DNA from: Lysobacterales bacterium
GTDB taxonomy: Bacteria > Pseudomonadota > Gammaproteobacteria > Xanthomonadales > Xanthomonadaceae
DNA length: 64,000 bases
Assembly: GCA_014946745.1 (NCBI GenBank)
Contig: JADCRD010000001.1
Coordinates: 434,001 to 498,000, forward strand
Direction of reading: 5' to 3'
The position numbers and the translations under genes are program-made. This document shows positions 17,256 through 25,047 of this stretch, piece by piece (position 1 is the stretch's first letter; each line of letters begins with the position of its first letter). The notes under the pieces are model-generated. The model did no database searches, was not told the origin of the DNA, and worked only from the letters and a program-made list of their open reading frames with translations.

Positions 17256-18277
17256 GCCGCGAGCTGCCGCGGCTGCCGGCCGACACTCCGCGCGAGGTGG
17301 CGGGCTTCCGCATCCAGCGTCTTCTGGGCGGCGGCAGCAGCGCGCGGGTCTATCTGGCTGAGCATCCCCTGCGCCATCGGCCGGTCGCGGTGAAGCTGAT
17401 CCGCGCCGATCTCGAAGCCGACGAAGACGGACTGGAGGCGCTGCTCGCTGCCGTCCAGCGCGCGCGCGGCCTGCGCCATCCGCACCTTGAGCGCGTGATC
17501 GAGGTGCAGCGCGGTCCTGATGGCGTACAGATCGTCAGCGAGTACCTGCCGTGCGGCAGCTTGCGCCAGCGCTTGGAGTCTGGTCGCGCGCTGCCGGCGG
17601 TGCAGGCCCTGACGGTGCTGAAGCAAATCCTCGCAGCGCTGTCGGCCCTGCACCAGCGCGGCCTGGTGCATCGCGACGTGAAGCCCGGCAACGTGCTGTT
17701 CGACGCCGAGGGCCGAGCGGTGCTGGTCGATTTCGGTCTGCTGCAGCCGATCCGTGCGCCGGCCCAGCCTGGGCCTGCCGACAGCGTGCTGCCGCCCGCA
17801 CTGGGCGCGGGCTCCTCGCGCACCGGGCAGATCGCCGGCACCGCGGCCTACATGGCACCGGAGCAGGCCCGCGGCGAGCCCGTCGATGCGCGCGCCGACC
17901 TCTACAGCCTAGGCGTGATGGCTTTTGAACTGCTGAGCGGCCGCTTGCCTTACCGAAGCGAGGATCCGCTGACCCTGGCCGAACTGCACGAGCGCGCTCC
18001 GCTGCCCGAACTGCCGCGCGCCGTGGACTGGCTGCAGCCGCTGATCGACGCGCTGCTGGCCAAGCGCCTTGAGGATCGGCTCGACTCGGCAGAGGCCGTG
18101 CTGCAGGTCATCGAAACCTTGGTGCTGGCCGAGCCAGCGGCGGCTGATATCGCGCCGCGTACCACCTCGCGGCTGCTGCGCGCGCCGCGTCCTCCTCGGG
18201 CATCGCGCGGTCGATTGCTTGCCGTGGCCGTCGCCGTGCTGCTGCTGGCATCCGCGTGGGTGCTCGTCGCCCGCTAG
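17252..18277 (+). CDS. Membrane-anchored Ser/Thr protein kinase (PknB type)
   Basis: 341 aa from the GTG at 17252, which overlaps the dnaQ stop as GTGA. A complete Hanks-type kinase domain covers about residues 18-290: glycine loop GGGSSARVYLA, VAVK with Lys48, HRDVKPGN with Asp142, DFG with Asp160, and GTAAYMAPEQ. A basic linker and one membrane helix near the C-terminus (about 320-338) place the kinase in the cytoplasm on a membrane tether. There is almost no periplasmic sensor part. Tight coupling to DNA-replication genes is unusual and says nothing certain about its targets. Its TAG stop forms the first bases of repeat copy D. Confidence 0.9.
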   Translation: MSRELPRLPADTPREVAGFRIQRLLGGGSSARVYLAEHPLRHRPVAVKLIRADLEADEDGLEALLAAVQRARGLRHPHLERVIEVQRGPDGVQIVSEYLPCGSLRQRLESGRALPAVQALTVLKQILAALSALHQRGLVHRDVKPGNVLFDAEGRAVLVDFGLLQPIRAPAQPGPADSVLPPALGAGSSRTGQIAGTAAYMAPEQARGEPVDARADLYSLGVMAFELLSGRLPYRSEDPLTLAELHERAPLPELPRAVDWLQPLIDALLAKRLEDRLDSAEAVLQVIETLVLAEPAAADIAPRTTSRLLRAPRPPRASRGRLLAVAVAVLLLASAWVLVAR

Positions 18278-18467
18278 GGAAGCTCTGGTTTATCGGAGCT
18301 TCCGGCGCGCCACGGATGGCGTGCACGCGGATCGATCACGTATGCGCTTGATCTGGGAAGTCCGAGCGCAGCGAAGGCGTCGCCGCGCAGCCGCCGAACG
18401 CGTCCGGCCCCGCGCCGGACTCGCGACGTCTGAACAAGGCCCGGATGGAGTTGCTCAGACCCTCCCT
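18275..18467 (+). repeat. Dispersed MITE-like repeat, copy D (overlaps kinase stop)
   Basis: Starts TA-GGGAAGCTCTGG and folds at once into a hairpin (GGAAGCTC with GAGCTTCC). It carries the family core (CGAGCGCAGCGAAGGCGTCG from 18363) and the segment GCGGATCGATCACGTATGCGCTTGATC in two halves. It ends with GTCTGAACAAGG...GTTGCTCAGAC and CCTCCCT. It is the best partner of copy E, with the same length and order. The TA plus first G form the TAG stop codon of the kinase gene. It fills the space between this gene and the convergent protease gene. Confidence 0.7.
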
Positions 18468-18482
18468 GACGGGAGCCGTGGA

Positions 18483-19712
18483 TCACTGTACCTCGAAGCC
18501 ATTGCGGAACAGCGCACCTTCCACCGTCACCGGCTGGAAGCAGGTCGCCTGCTGGATGCGCGGCTCGATCGAGGTGCGCGCGCAGGGCGAGAAGGTGCTG
18601 GATCCATTGAGGCTCGGGCTCATCAGCCAGCTGCCGGTCTGTGACTCGCAGACGCTGCCGGTCTGGCCGTCGTGGCTGGCACCGAAGTTGTGGCCCATCT
18701 CGTGGGCGATGGTCAGTGCCGTGGTTGTATTGGCAGCGCGCACCTGGTTGATGCCGTAGCCGAACGAAGTGCTGCACAGCGTGGAAACGTAGGCCACGCC
18801 GACCGTCGAGCCATCGAAATCCTTGCCGCTGAAAAGATGGTTTAGGCCGCCCTTGGGGATGCTGCTGCCGGCACCGCTGACCATATAGGTGCGGAAGCGC
18901 GTGAGCAGCGTATCGCTGCCGCTGACCACGGTCGTATTGAGCGTGCCGTTGTCGCTCAAGTGGCGCAGTTCGCCGACCACGATGCGGGTCTGGAACTGGT
19001 CGCTGTAGATGCCGTCCACCACGTTGACACGCGAGGCCACCACCGCATCGCGGTTGCTGCCGTGCACGCCTGCGAATTCGGTGTCGGTAATGACCGTCAG
19101 GCGCATCTGGCGTACCGGTCCGCCCAGCTTTTCCGTACCCGGAGCGGCGCGCAGGTGGCGCGTGAAGCTCGCATAGTCGGTGCGCGCGGGCGCGGCCTTC
19201 AGGGGATAGCCCGGCACCGTGACCACCTCGTCGATCAGGCCGGGCAGTTCCACATCGCGCAGGCGGTAGGCCAGCAGGGCATCCGGTGATGTCGGCGCGC
19301 GCTTCACCAGACTGCTCGCCAGCGTTTCCGCGCGATCGAGAAGCACCAGCTCGGCACCATCGAAATAGGCGCCGGAGTAGTGGCCGTCGACCAGCGACAG
19401 GCGCAGCCAGCTGCCCGCGATGCCCTCGATCTCGCCTTCGAAGTGGGTGCCCAGGGCGCTCCCTGAAGCGCGCGCCGCGGGCGGCAGCGAGGCGAGCAGG
19501 GCTGAGTTCTCACGCAGGCGCAGCTGCAGGGTCTGGCCTTCGATCTGCAGGTTGAGCCGATCCGGCGCGCGTGGATCCGCTTGCAGTCGAGCCTCGGCAT
19601 GGGCGTGGATGCGGGTATCGCCGCTGGCGACTGCGGCAGCGCTGACCGCGAGCGCCAGAGTGCCAAGCGCACAGGCGAAGGTGGAGCGGACGGACCAGGA
19701 AGCGAAGCGCAT
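18483..19712 (-). CDS. Secreted M12B-like (reprolysin-type) zinc metalloprotease
   Basis: 409 aa from the ATG at 19712, with a signal peptide (about 1-30, SAAAVASG). A propeptide-like region of some 170 residues comes first. The metzincin catalytic domain follows, with HEMGHNFGASHD at about 337-348 and a Met-turn SWLMSP about 14 residues later. Several cysteines surround the active site. The very C-terminus reads LFRNGFEVQ, a tag resembling IFASGFDD of the secreted protein at 11.3 kb. Family members degrade extracellular proteins. The gene is monocistronic and convergent to the kinase gene. Confidence 0.88.
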   Translation of the reverse strand: MRFASWSVRSTFACALGTLALAVSAAAVASGDTRIHAHAEARLQADPRAPDRLNLQIEGQTLQLRLRENSALLASLPPAARASGSALGTHFEGEIEGIAGSWLRLSLVDGHYSGAYFDGAELVLLDRAETLASSLVKRAPTSPDALLAYRLRDVELPGLIDEVVTVPGYPLKAAPARTDYASFTRHLRAAPGTEKLGGPVRQMRLTVITDTEFAGVHGSNRDAVVASRVNVVDGIYSDQFQTRIVVGELRHLSDNGTLNTTVVSGSDTLLTRFRTYMVSGAGSSIPKGGLNHLFSGKDFDGSTVGVAYVSTLCSTSFGYGINQVRAANTTTALTIAHEMGHNFGASHDGQTGSVCESQTGSWLMSPSLNGSSTFSPCARTSIEPRIQQATCFQPVTVEGALFRNGFEVQ

Positions 19713-19961
19713 GCGAGGACCAAATGCAAAAAACTGTGCCGAGTCTAGGGCGGAGCGTGGCGGGTTGCGAGTGAACGGGATCACCAAACACTGCATTCGC
19801 CGCGGAACGGCGCGGACGCTGTGACCGATGGCTGCCTCGGTTTGCGCCGTGAGGCCGCTCAGCGGCAGCCGTCATGTGCGAGCAGCCGAGCCGTTCAGTA
19901 CTCACCGGACGAACATCGCGCGTGCTGGCCGCGCGCTGAGTGGCTACAATCGCGGCCCCGC

Positions 19962-20051
19962 GGAGGGATGGCCGAGCGGTTTAAGGCACCGGTCTTGAAA
20001 ACCGGCGTGGCAGCGATGTCACCGTGGGTTCGAATCCCACTCCCTCCGCCA
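19962..20051 (+). tRNA. tRNA-Ser (anticodon UGA)
   Basis: A 90-nt class II tRNA with acceptor arms GGAGGGA and TCCCTCC, discriminator G, encoded CCA (20049-20051) and a long variable arm. The anticodon TGA is at 19996-19998 in the loop of CCGGTCTTGAAAACCGG. The D-arm GGCCGAGCGGT and T-arm GGTTCGAATCC are canonical. A TACAAT at 19945-19950 is a plausible -10 box, but no good -35 is seen. Confidence 0.97.
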
Positions 20052-20131
20052 GCTCACAGACGTCGCCCTCGCGGCTTTACAGCGCTCGCACCGACATGCT
20101 CGACTGCCGGCTTCCAGCACGGGGGCAGGGC

Positions 20132-20890
20132 ATGCGCAGACGCATCGACTTCAACTGCGATGTGGGCGAGAGCTTCGGCGACTGGCGCATGGGCAACGAC
20201 GCCGCCCTGATCCCCTTGGCCTCGTCCGCCAACATCGCCTGCGGCTTCCATGCCGGCGATCCGCTGCACATGCGCGCAGCGGTGGCGCTCTGCCTCGAAC
20301 ACGGCGTTGCCATCGGCGCGCATCCCGGCTGGCCCGATCTGCAGGGCTATGGCCGCCGCGCGCTCGCCGCCAGCAGCGCCGAAACCTATGCCTACGTGCT
20401 CTACCAGATCGGTGCGCTGGCAGCGTTCGTGCGCGCGGCGGGCGGGCGTCTGCACCACGTCAAGCCGCACGGCGCGCTGTACAACCAGGCCGCGCGCGAT
20501 GCGACGCTCGCCGAGGCCATCGCCCGCGCAGTGCGTGACTTCGACCCGCAGCTGAAGCTGTACGGTCTGGCCGGCAGCGCCCTGATCGAGGCCGGACGCG
20601 CCCACGGACTCAGCGTCGTCGGCGAGGCGTTCGCCGAGCGCGCCTACGAGGCAGACGGCAGCCTCACCCCGCGCGCCCTGCCGGGTGCGGTGCTGCACGA
20701 TTTCGCTGCCGCCGAGGCGCAAGTGCTGGGACTGATCGCACGCGGCGAAGTGCTCGCGCGTAGCGGTGAGACCGTGCGGGTCGACGCCGATACCCTGTGC
20801 CTGCACGGCGATCGCGCCGACGCCGTCGACTTCGCGCAGCGCCTGCGTGCGAGTCTCGCTGCCGCGGGCGTGGGGGTCGCCGCACCGTGA
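20132..20890 (+). CDS. pxpA: 5-oxoprolinase subunit A (LamB/YcsF family)
   Basis: 252 aa, the usual length of PxpA. It opens with the family signature DFNCDVGESFG and contains ANIACGFHAGDP, IGAHPGWPD and VKPHGALYN, all typical conserved blocks. PxpA works with PxpB and PxpC in ATP-dependent cleavage of 5-oxoproline (pyroglutamate) to glutamate. PxpB and PxpC are not in this window. The gene is instead followed by two overlapping membrane-protein genes of the DUF969/DUF979 pair, which suggests a coupled uptake-and-hydrolysis unit. The ATG at 20132 is chosen from the family N-terminus; upstream ATGs are possible. Confidence 0.92.
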   Translation: MRRRIDFNCDVGESFGDWRMGNDAALIPLASSANIACGFHAGDPLHMRAAVALCLEHGVAIGAHPGWPDLQGYGRRALAASSAETYAYVLYQIGALAAFVRAAGGRLHHVKPHGALYNQAARDATLAEAIARAVRDFDPQLKLYGLAGSALIEAGRAHGLSVVGEAFAERAYEADGSLTPRALPGAVLHDFAAAEAQVLGLIARGEVLARSGETVRVDADTLCLHGDRADAVDFAQRLRASLAAAGVGVAAP

Positions 20891-21594
20891 GTGCGACGGT
20901 CAATCTGCTGCCCTTGGCTGGCGTTGGCCTGGTCGTGCTCGGCTTCGCCCTGCGTCTGAACCCCGCCCTGGTGGTGGTCGGAGCGGGTTTCGCCACGGCG
21001 CTGCTCGCCGGTATCGCGCCGGTGGCGACACTGGAGCTGCTGGGCACGGCCTTCGTCAAGAACCGTTTCCTCGCCCTGCTGCTGCTGACCCTGCCGGTGA
21101 TCGCAGTGCTCGAGCGGCATGGCCTGAAGCAGCACGTGCAAACGGTGATCGTGCGACTGCGCGCGGCCACCGCCGGCCGCCTGCTGCTGGTCTACCTCGC
21201 GCTTCGGCAGCTTCTCTCGATGATCGGTCTGCACAGCCTGGGTGGGCATCCGCAGACCGTGCGCCCGCTGCTGGCGCCGATGGCCGAGGCCGCCGCCGAG
21301 TCGCGCCACGGCCTGCTGCCGGCGGCCGAGCGCGAGCGCCTGCGCGCGCTGTGCGCGGGCACCGACAACGTCGGCATGTTCTTCGGCGAGGACGTGTTCA
21401 TCGCCTTCGGCGCCGTGCTGCTGATGCAGAGCTTCTTTGCCGACCATGGCATCGAGCTGCGGCCGATCGACATCGCGCTGTGGGGCATTCCGACCGCGCT
21501 GTGTGCCTTTGCCATCCACGGCGGCCGCCTGCTGCGGCTGGACGCGCGTTTGGCGCGCGCGGCTGCACGCGCAGCGGCGGAGGCACCGCCGTGA
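20887..21594 (+). CDS. DUF969 membrane protein (putative 5-oxoproline permease part)
   Basis: 235 aa, starting at GTG 20887, which overlaps the pxpA stop as GTGA. Several hydrophobic helices are visible (about residues 5-25, 28-48, 60-75, 165-185, 190-210). Conserved polar patches include SMIGLHSLGGHPQTVRPLL and GTDNVGMFFGEDVFIAFG. DUF969 and DUF979 occur as a pair and in other bacteria are found next to pyroglutamyl-peptidase genes. This is the basis for inferring a two-part transporter of pyroglutamate or pyroglutamyl peptides. No biochemical proof is known to me. Confidence 0.85.
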   Translation: MSATVNLLPLAGVGLVVLGFALRLNPALVVVGAGFATALLAGIAPVATLELLGTAFVKNRFLALLLLTLPVIAVLERHGLKQHVQTVIVRLRAATAGRLLLVYLALRQLLSMIGLHSLGGHPQTVRPLLAPMAEAAAESRHGLLPAAERERLRALCAGTDNVGMFFGEDVFIAFGAVLLMQSFFADHGIELRPIDIALWGIPTALCAFAIHGGRLLRLDARLARAAARAAAEAPP

Positions 21595-22553
21595 TCTCGC
21601 TGCCGCTGATCTACCTGCTCGCGGGTCTCTACGTCGCCCGCATCGCCTGGCTGTCCGCGCTGGATACCGCGAATCCGCGGCGGGCGATGACCGCGTCTTT
21701 CTGGGGCCTGCTGTCGCTCTCTTTTCTGATTGGCGACCGCTTGCCTGCGGCCTGGATGGGCGGCGTGGTCGTGGCGCTCGCCCTGCTTGCCGGGTTCGGC
21801 GGCGTGCGCGCCGGCCGCGTCGAGCCGGCGTCTGCAGAAACACTTGCCGCCTCGGCCGCACGCTTCGGCCATCGCCTGTTCGCGCCGGCGCTGGTCATTC
21901 CGCTGGTGACGGTGGCCGTGGTGCTGTTCGGCGCCGGCATCGGCTGGGGCGAGTGGCGGCTGTTCGGCAGCGAGATGATCACCCAGGTCGGCCTCGGTCT
22001 GGCCTGTGTCCTCGCCCTCTTGGCCGCCTGCGCGCTGACGCGGACCTCGCCGCTACGGGCGATGGAGCAGTCGCGCGGGCTGGTCGATGCGATCGGCTGG
22101 GCGGCGCTCCTGCCGCTGCTGCTCGCCACCCTGGGCAGCGTGTTCGCGGCCGCCGGCGTGGGCGAAGCGGTGGCCGAGCTGGTGCGCGCGTGGATTCCGG
22201 TCGACAACCGGTTCGTGGTGGTGCTGGCCTACGCCTTGGGCATGGCCGGATTCACCATGATCATGGGCAATGCTTTCGCGGCCTTCCCGGTGATGACGGC
22301 CGGCATCGGCCTGCCCTTGCTGGTGCAGCTGCACGGTGCGGATGCGGCCTCGCTGGCGGCGATCGGCATGCTTTCCGGCTACTGCGGCACCCTGATGACG
22401 CCGATGGCCGCCAACTTCAATCTCGTTCCCGCTGCGCTGCTGGAACTGCGCGACCCGTATGCGGTCATCCGTGTGCAGATTCCGACGGCGCTGCTGCTGC
22501 TGGCCGCCAACGTCGGGCTCATGTACTTCATCGTGTTCCGCAACGCCGCTTGA
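21591..22553 (+). CDS. DUF979 membrane protein (partner of DUF969)
   Basis: 320 aa, starting at GTG 21591 within the stop of the DUF969 gene (GTGA). Eight or more membrane helices are spread over the whole length. The most conserved-looking stretch is FTMIMGNAFAAFPVMTAGIG, followed by SGYCGTLMTPMAANFN near residues 225-285, the kind of re-entrant polar segment seen in secondary transporters. It probably forms one transport unit with DUF969. The triple overlap pxpA-DUF969-DUF979 argues for stoichiometric co-translation. Confidence 0.85.
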   Translation: MISLPLIYLLAGLYVARIAWLSALDTANPRRAMTASFWGLLSLSFLIGDRLPAAWMGGVVVALALLAGFGGVRAGRVEPASAETLAASAARFGHRLFAPALVIPLVTVAVVLFGAGIGWGEWRLFGSEMITQVGLGLACVLALLAACALTRTSPLRAMEQSRGLVDAIGWAALLPLLLATLGSVFAAAGVGEAVAELVRAWIPVDNRFVVVLAYALGMAGFTMIMGNAFAAFPVMTAGIGLPLLVQLHGADAASLAAIGMLSGYCGTLMTPMAANFNLVPAALLELRDPYAVIRVQIPTALLLLAANVGLMYFIVFRNAA

Positions 22554-22641
22554 AGCAGTCGCTGGCCTTTACGGCGGATTAACCCCGCCCGCCCCGCGTG
22601 CGTCCAAGATGGCCCACTGTCGCTGCCCAGGAATTCGGCCC

Positions 22642-24303
22642 ATGGCCCCGCCGCTCCGATTCGTCCGATGCCTTCGCCTGATGTTGCTGCCCGCCGCCCT
22701 GGTGATGGCTGGCGCAGCGTCAGCGCAGTCGCGCGATCCGCTGGCCCTGCCCGACATGGGGTCGTCGGCCGGCAGTCTGATCACCCCGGCCGAAGAGGCG
22801 ATGTACGGCGAGTACACCCGCCGCGAGCTTCGCGCTTACGGCATGCTGCTCGAAGACCCGCTGCTCGACGAGTATCTGAGCGCGCTCGGCCAGCGCCTTG
22901 CCAGCGTCAGCGAGCGGCCGCAGCAGGACTTCACCTTCTTCTGGATGCGCGCCCGCGACATCAACGCATTCGCCACCCTCGGCGGTTACATCGGCATGAA
23001 CTCCGGCCTGGTGCTCACCGCCACCAGCGAGGACGAGGTGGCGGCCGTGATGGCACACGAAATCGCCCATGTCACCCAGCGGCACATCGTGCGCGCGGTG
23101 GAGCGTCAGCAGAAAGACACGCTGCCGATTCTGCTGGCCACGCTGGGGGCTATCGCCGCCGCGCAGAGCGCCGGCGGCAGCAGCGCCGGCAATGCCACCC
23201 AGGCGGCGATCGTCAGCGGTATGGCGCTGATGCAGCAGCGGCAGATCAATCACACCCGCAGCAACGAGTACGAAGCCGATCGCATCGGCATCCTCACCCT
23301 GGCGCGTGCGGGCTACCAGCCGATGGCCATGGCGGACTTCTTCGCGCGCATGCACCGCACCCTGCGCTCGACCATCGGCGAGCAGGAAGCCCCCGAGTTC
23401 CTGCGCACGCATCCGGTGACCAGCAGCCGCATCAGCGAGGCCAAAGGCCGTGCCGAGGGCAGCCGCATCCCGATCGGCTTCCAGCCGCCGCCGCGGCTCG
23501 ACGACAGCCCCTTGAACCCGCTGCTGCCCGAGCGCCACTTCTCTGCCGTGGGCCTCGATGCCCGGCCGAGCCGCGCGCTGTTTCCCTGGGTGCAGGCGCG
23601 CCTGCGGGTGCTGAGTGCCGACAGCCCCGCGCAGGCGCTGGATGAGTTCTCCAAGCGCGCGGCGGCCCACGGTGAGGGGTTGTCCGACCCCGAGCGCTAC
23701 GGCTACGCGCTGGCCTTGGCCCGCACCAGCGATTCCGCGGCGGCGCTGCAACAGCTCGCACGTATCGAACGGGCGCCGCCGGGCTACTGGCTCGACCTCG
23801 CGCGGGCGGAAGCGCTGCATCTGGGCGGTCGCCAGAAAGAGGCGGAAGCCCTGTTCCAGGCCCTGTTCGAGGCGCATCCGCGCAGCCGGCCGGTCAGCCT
23901 GAGCTATGCCGATGCCTTGATCCGCAGCGGCGGCGAAGCCCAGGGCCGCCGCGCTCAGGCCGTGCTGCGTCCGTTGCTGCTCTCGGCGGGGGAGGACATC
24001 GCGCTGCAGCGCAGCTTTGGTCGTGCCAGCGAGTTGGCCGGTGACCCGGTGCGGGCGTCGGAGGCGCATGCCGAGGCCGCGTACCTGTCGGGTCGCGCCG
24101 AAGACGCGCTGAATCAGCTGCAGGCCCTGAAACAGCGCGATGATCTCGACTATTACCAGCGCTCGCGCATCGATGCGCGCATCGCCGAATTGACCCCCGT
24201 GGTGCTGGAGCTGCGCGAGCGTGGCTACCGTGCAGGCCGCGAGCCGGGCAGCAACCGCAGCTTCGGTTTCAGCGCCTCGGGGTCTGTCACGCCAGGGACA
24301 TAA
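22642..24303 (+). CDS. bepA: Periplasmic M48 metalloprotease with TPR region, BepA/YfgC-like
   Basis: 553 aa with a signal peptide (1-28). The M48 zinc-protease domain has HEIAH at 139-143 and the third ligand in NEYEADRIG (about residue 211). A C-terminal superhelical TPR-like region follows (about 320-540). This is the architecture of BepA, which assists assembly of LptD and BAM-dependent outer-membrane proteins and degrades failed ones. The sequence between the two zinc motifs has the Ala/Gly-rich active-site lid helices. AGGAATT precedes the ATG at 22642. It lies directly before phoB; the 48-bp gap leaves little room for a separate promoter. Confidence 0.88.
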   Translation: MAPPLRFVRCLRLMLLPAALVMAGAASAQSRDPLALPDMGSSAGSLITPAEEAMYGEYTRRELRAYGMLLEDPLLDEYLSALGQRLASVSERPQQDFTFFWMRARDINAFATLGGYIGMNSGLVLTATSEDEVAAVMAHEIAHVTQRHIVRAVERQQKDTLPILLATLGAIAAAQSAGGSSAGNATQAAIVSGMALMQQRQINHTRSNEYEADRIGILTLARAGYQPMAMADFFARMHRTLRSTIGEQEAPEFLRTHPVTSSRISEAKGRAEGSRIPIGFQPPPRLDDSPLNPLLPERHFSAVGLDARPSRALFPWVQARLRVLSADSPAQALDEFSKRAAAHGEGLSDPERYGYALALARTSDSAAALQQLARIERAPPGYWLDLARAEALHLGGRQKEAEALFQALFEAHPRSRPVSLSYADALIRSGGEAQGRRAQAVLRPLLLSAGEDIALQRSFGRASELAGDPVRASEAHAEAAYLSGRAEDALNQLQALKQRDDLDYYQRSRIDARIAELTPVVLELRERGYRAGREPGSNRSFGFSASGSVTPGT

Positions 24304-24351
24304 AACTGTTATCTACTTTGCCGGCGGCTGAAAACCCCTCAAGGACGCCCC

Positions 24352-25041
24352 GTGCAGAAGCAGATTCTGATCGTCGACGACGAGCCCGCCATTCGCGACA
24401 TGGTGGCCTTTGCCCTGCGCAAGGCCGAGTACGAGCCCGTACACGCCGGTGACGCCCGCGAAGCCCAGGCGGCCATCGTCAGCCGGGTGCCGGACTTGAT
24501 CCTGCTCGACTGGATGCTGCCCGGCATGAGCGGCGTCGAGTTCGCCCGCCGCCTGCGCAAGGAGGGCCTGACCCGCGAAGTGCCGATCATCATGCTGACC
24601 GCGCGCGGCGAAGAAAACGACCGCGTCAGCGGGCTTGAGGCCGGCGTCGACGACTACGTGGTCAAACCCTTCTCGGCGCGCGAGCTGTTGGCCCGCATCA
24701 AAGCGGTGATGCGACGCTCGCGCGGCGACGAAGAGGACGGCAGCGTGGCGCTCGGCGGCCTGCGCATCGACGGCGCCGCGCATCGCGTCTATGCCGGCGA
24801 GACGCCCATCCACATCGGCCCCACCGAGTACCGGCTGCTGCACTTCTTCATGACCCATCCCGAGCGCGTGTACAGCCGCACCCAGCTGCTCGACCACGTC
24901 TGGGGCGGCAACGTCTATGTGGAAGAGCGCACCGTCGACGTGCATATCCGCCGCCTGCGCAAGACGCTTGAGCCGCACGCGCTCGATGGCCTGGTGCAGA
25001 CCGTGCGCGGCGCCGGCTATCGCTTCTCGACCGACCTCTGA
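24352..25041 (+). CDS. phoB: Phosphate-regulon response regulator PhoB
   Basis: 229 aa, the same length as E. coli PhoB. The receiver domain has acidic Asp9/Asp10, the phospho-acceptor Asp53 ([10 protein letters not shown]), and the conserved Thr/Lys switch ([15 protein letters not shown]). The OmpR-type winged helix (about 130-229) contains YRLLHFF and the recognition segment [20 protein letters not shown] start with AAGGA upstream. It forms an operon with phoR 6 bp downstream and controls genes for phosphate scavenging. No convincing Pho box is seen in front of it. Confidence 0.95.
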   Translation: MQKQILIVDDEPAIRDMVAFALRKAEYEPVHAGDAREAQAAIVSRVPDLILLDWMLPGMSGVEFARRLRKEGLTREVPIIMLTARGEENDRVSGLEAGVDDYVVKPFSARELLARIKAVMRRSRGDEEDGSVALGGLRIDGAAHRVYAGETPIHIGPTEYRLLHFFMTHPERVYSRTQLLDHVWGGNVYVEERTVDVHIRRLRKTLEPHALDGLVQTVRGAGYRFSTDL

Positions 25042-25047
25042 TCGCAC

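Noticed and set aside
24303-24340. Possible Pho box (CTGTTAT) before phoB
   Set aside because: Only one half-site resembles the 7-bp Pho repeat; the second half at the right spacing does not match, so I do not call it.
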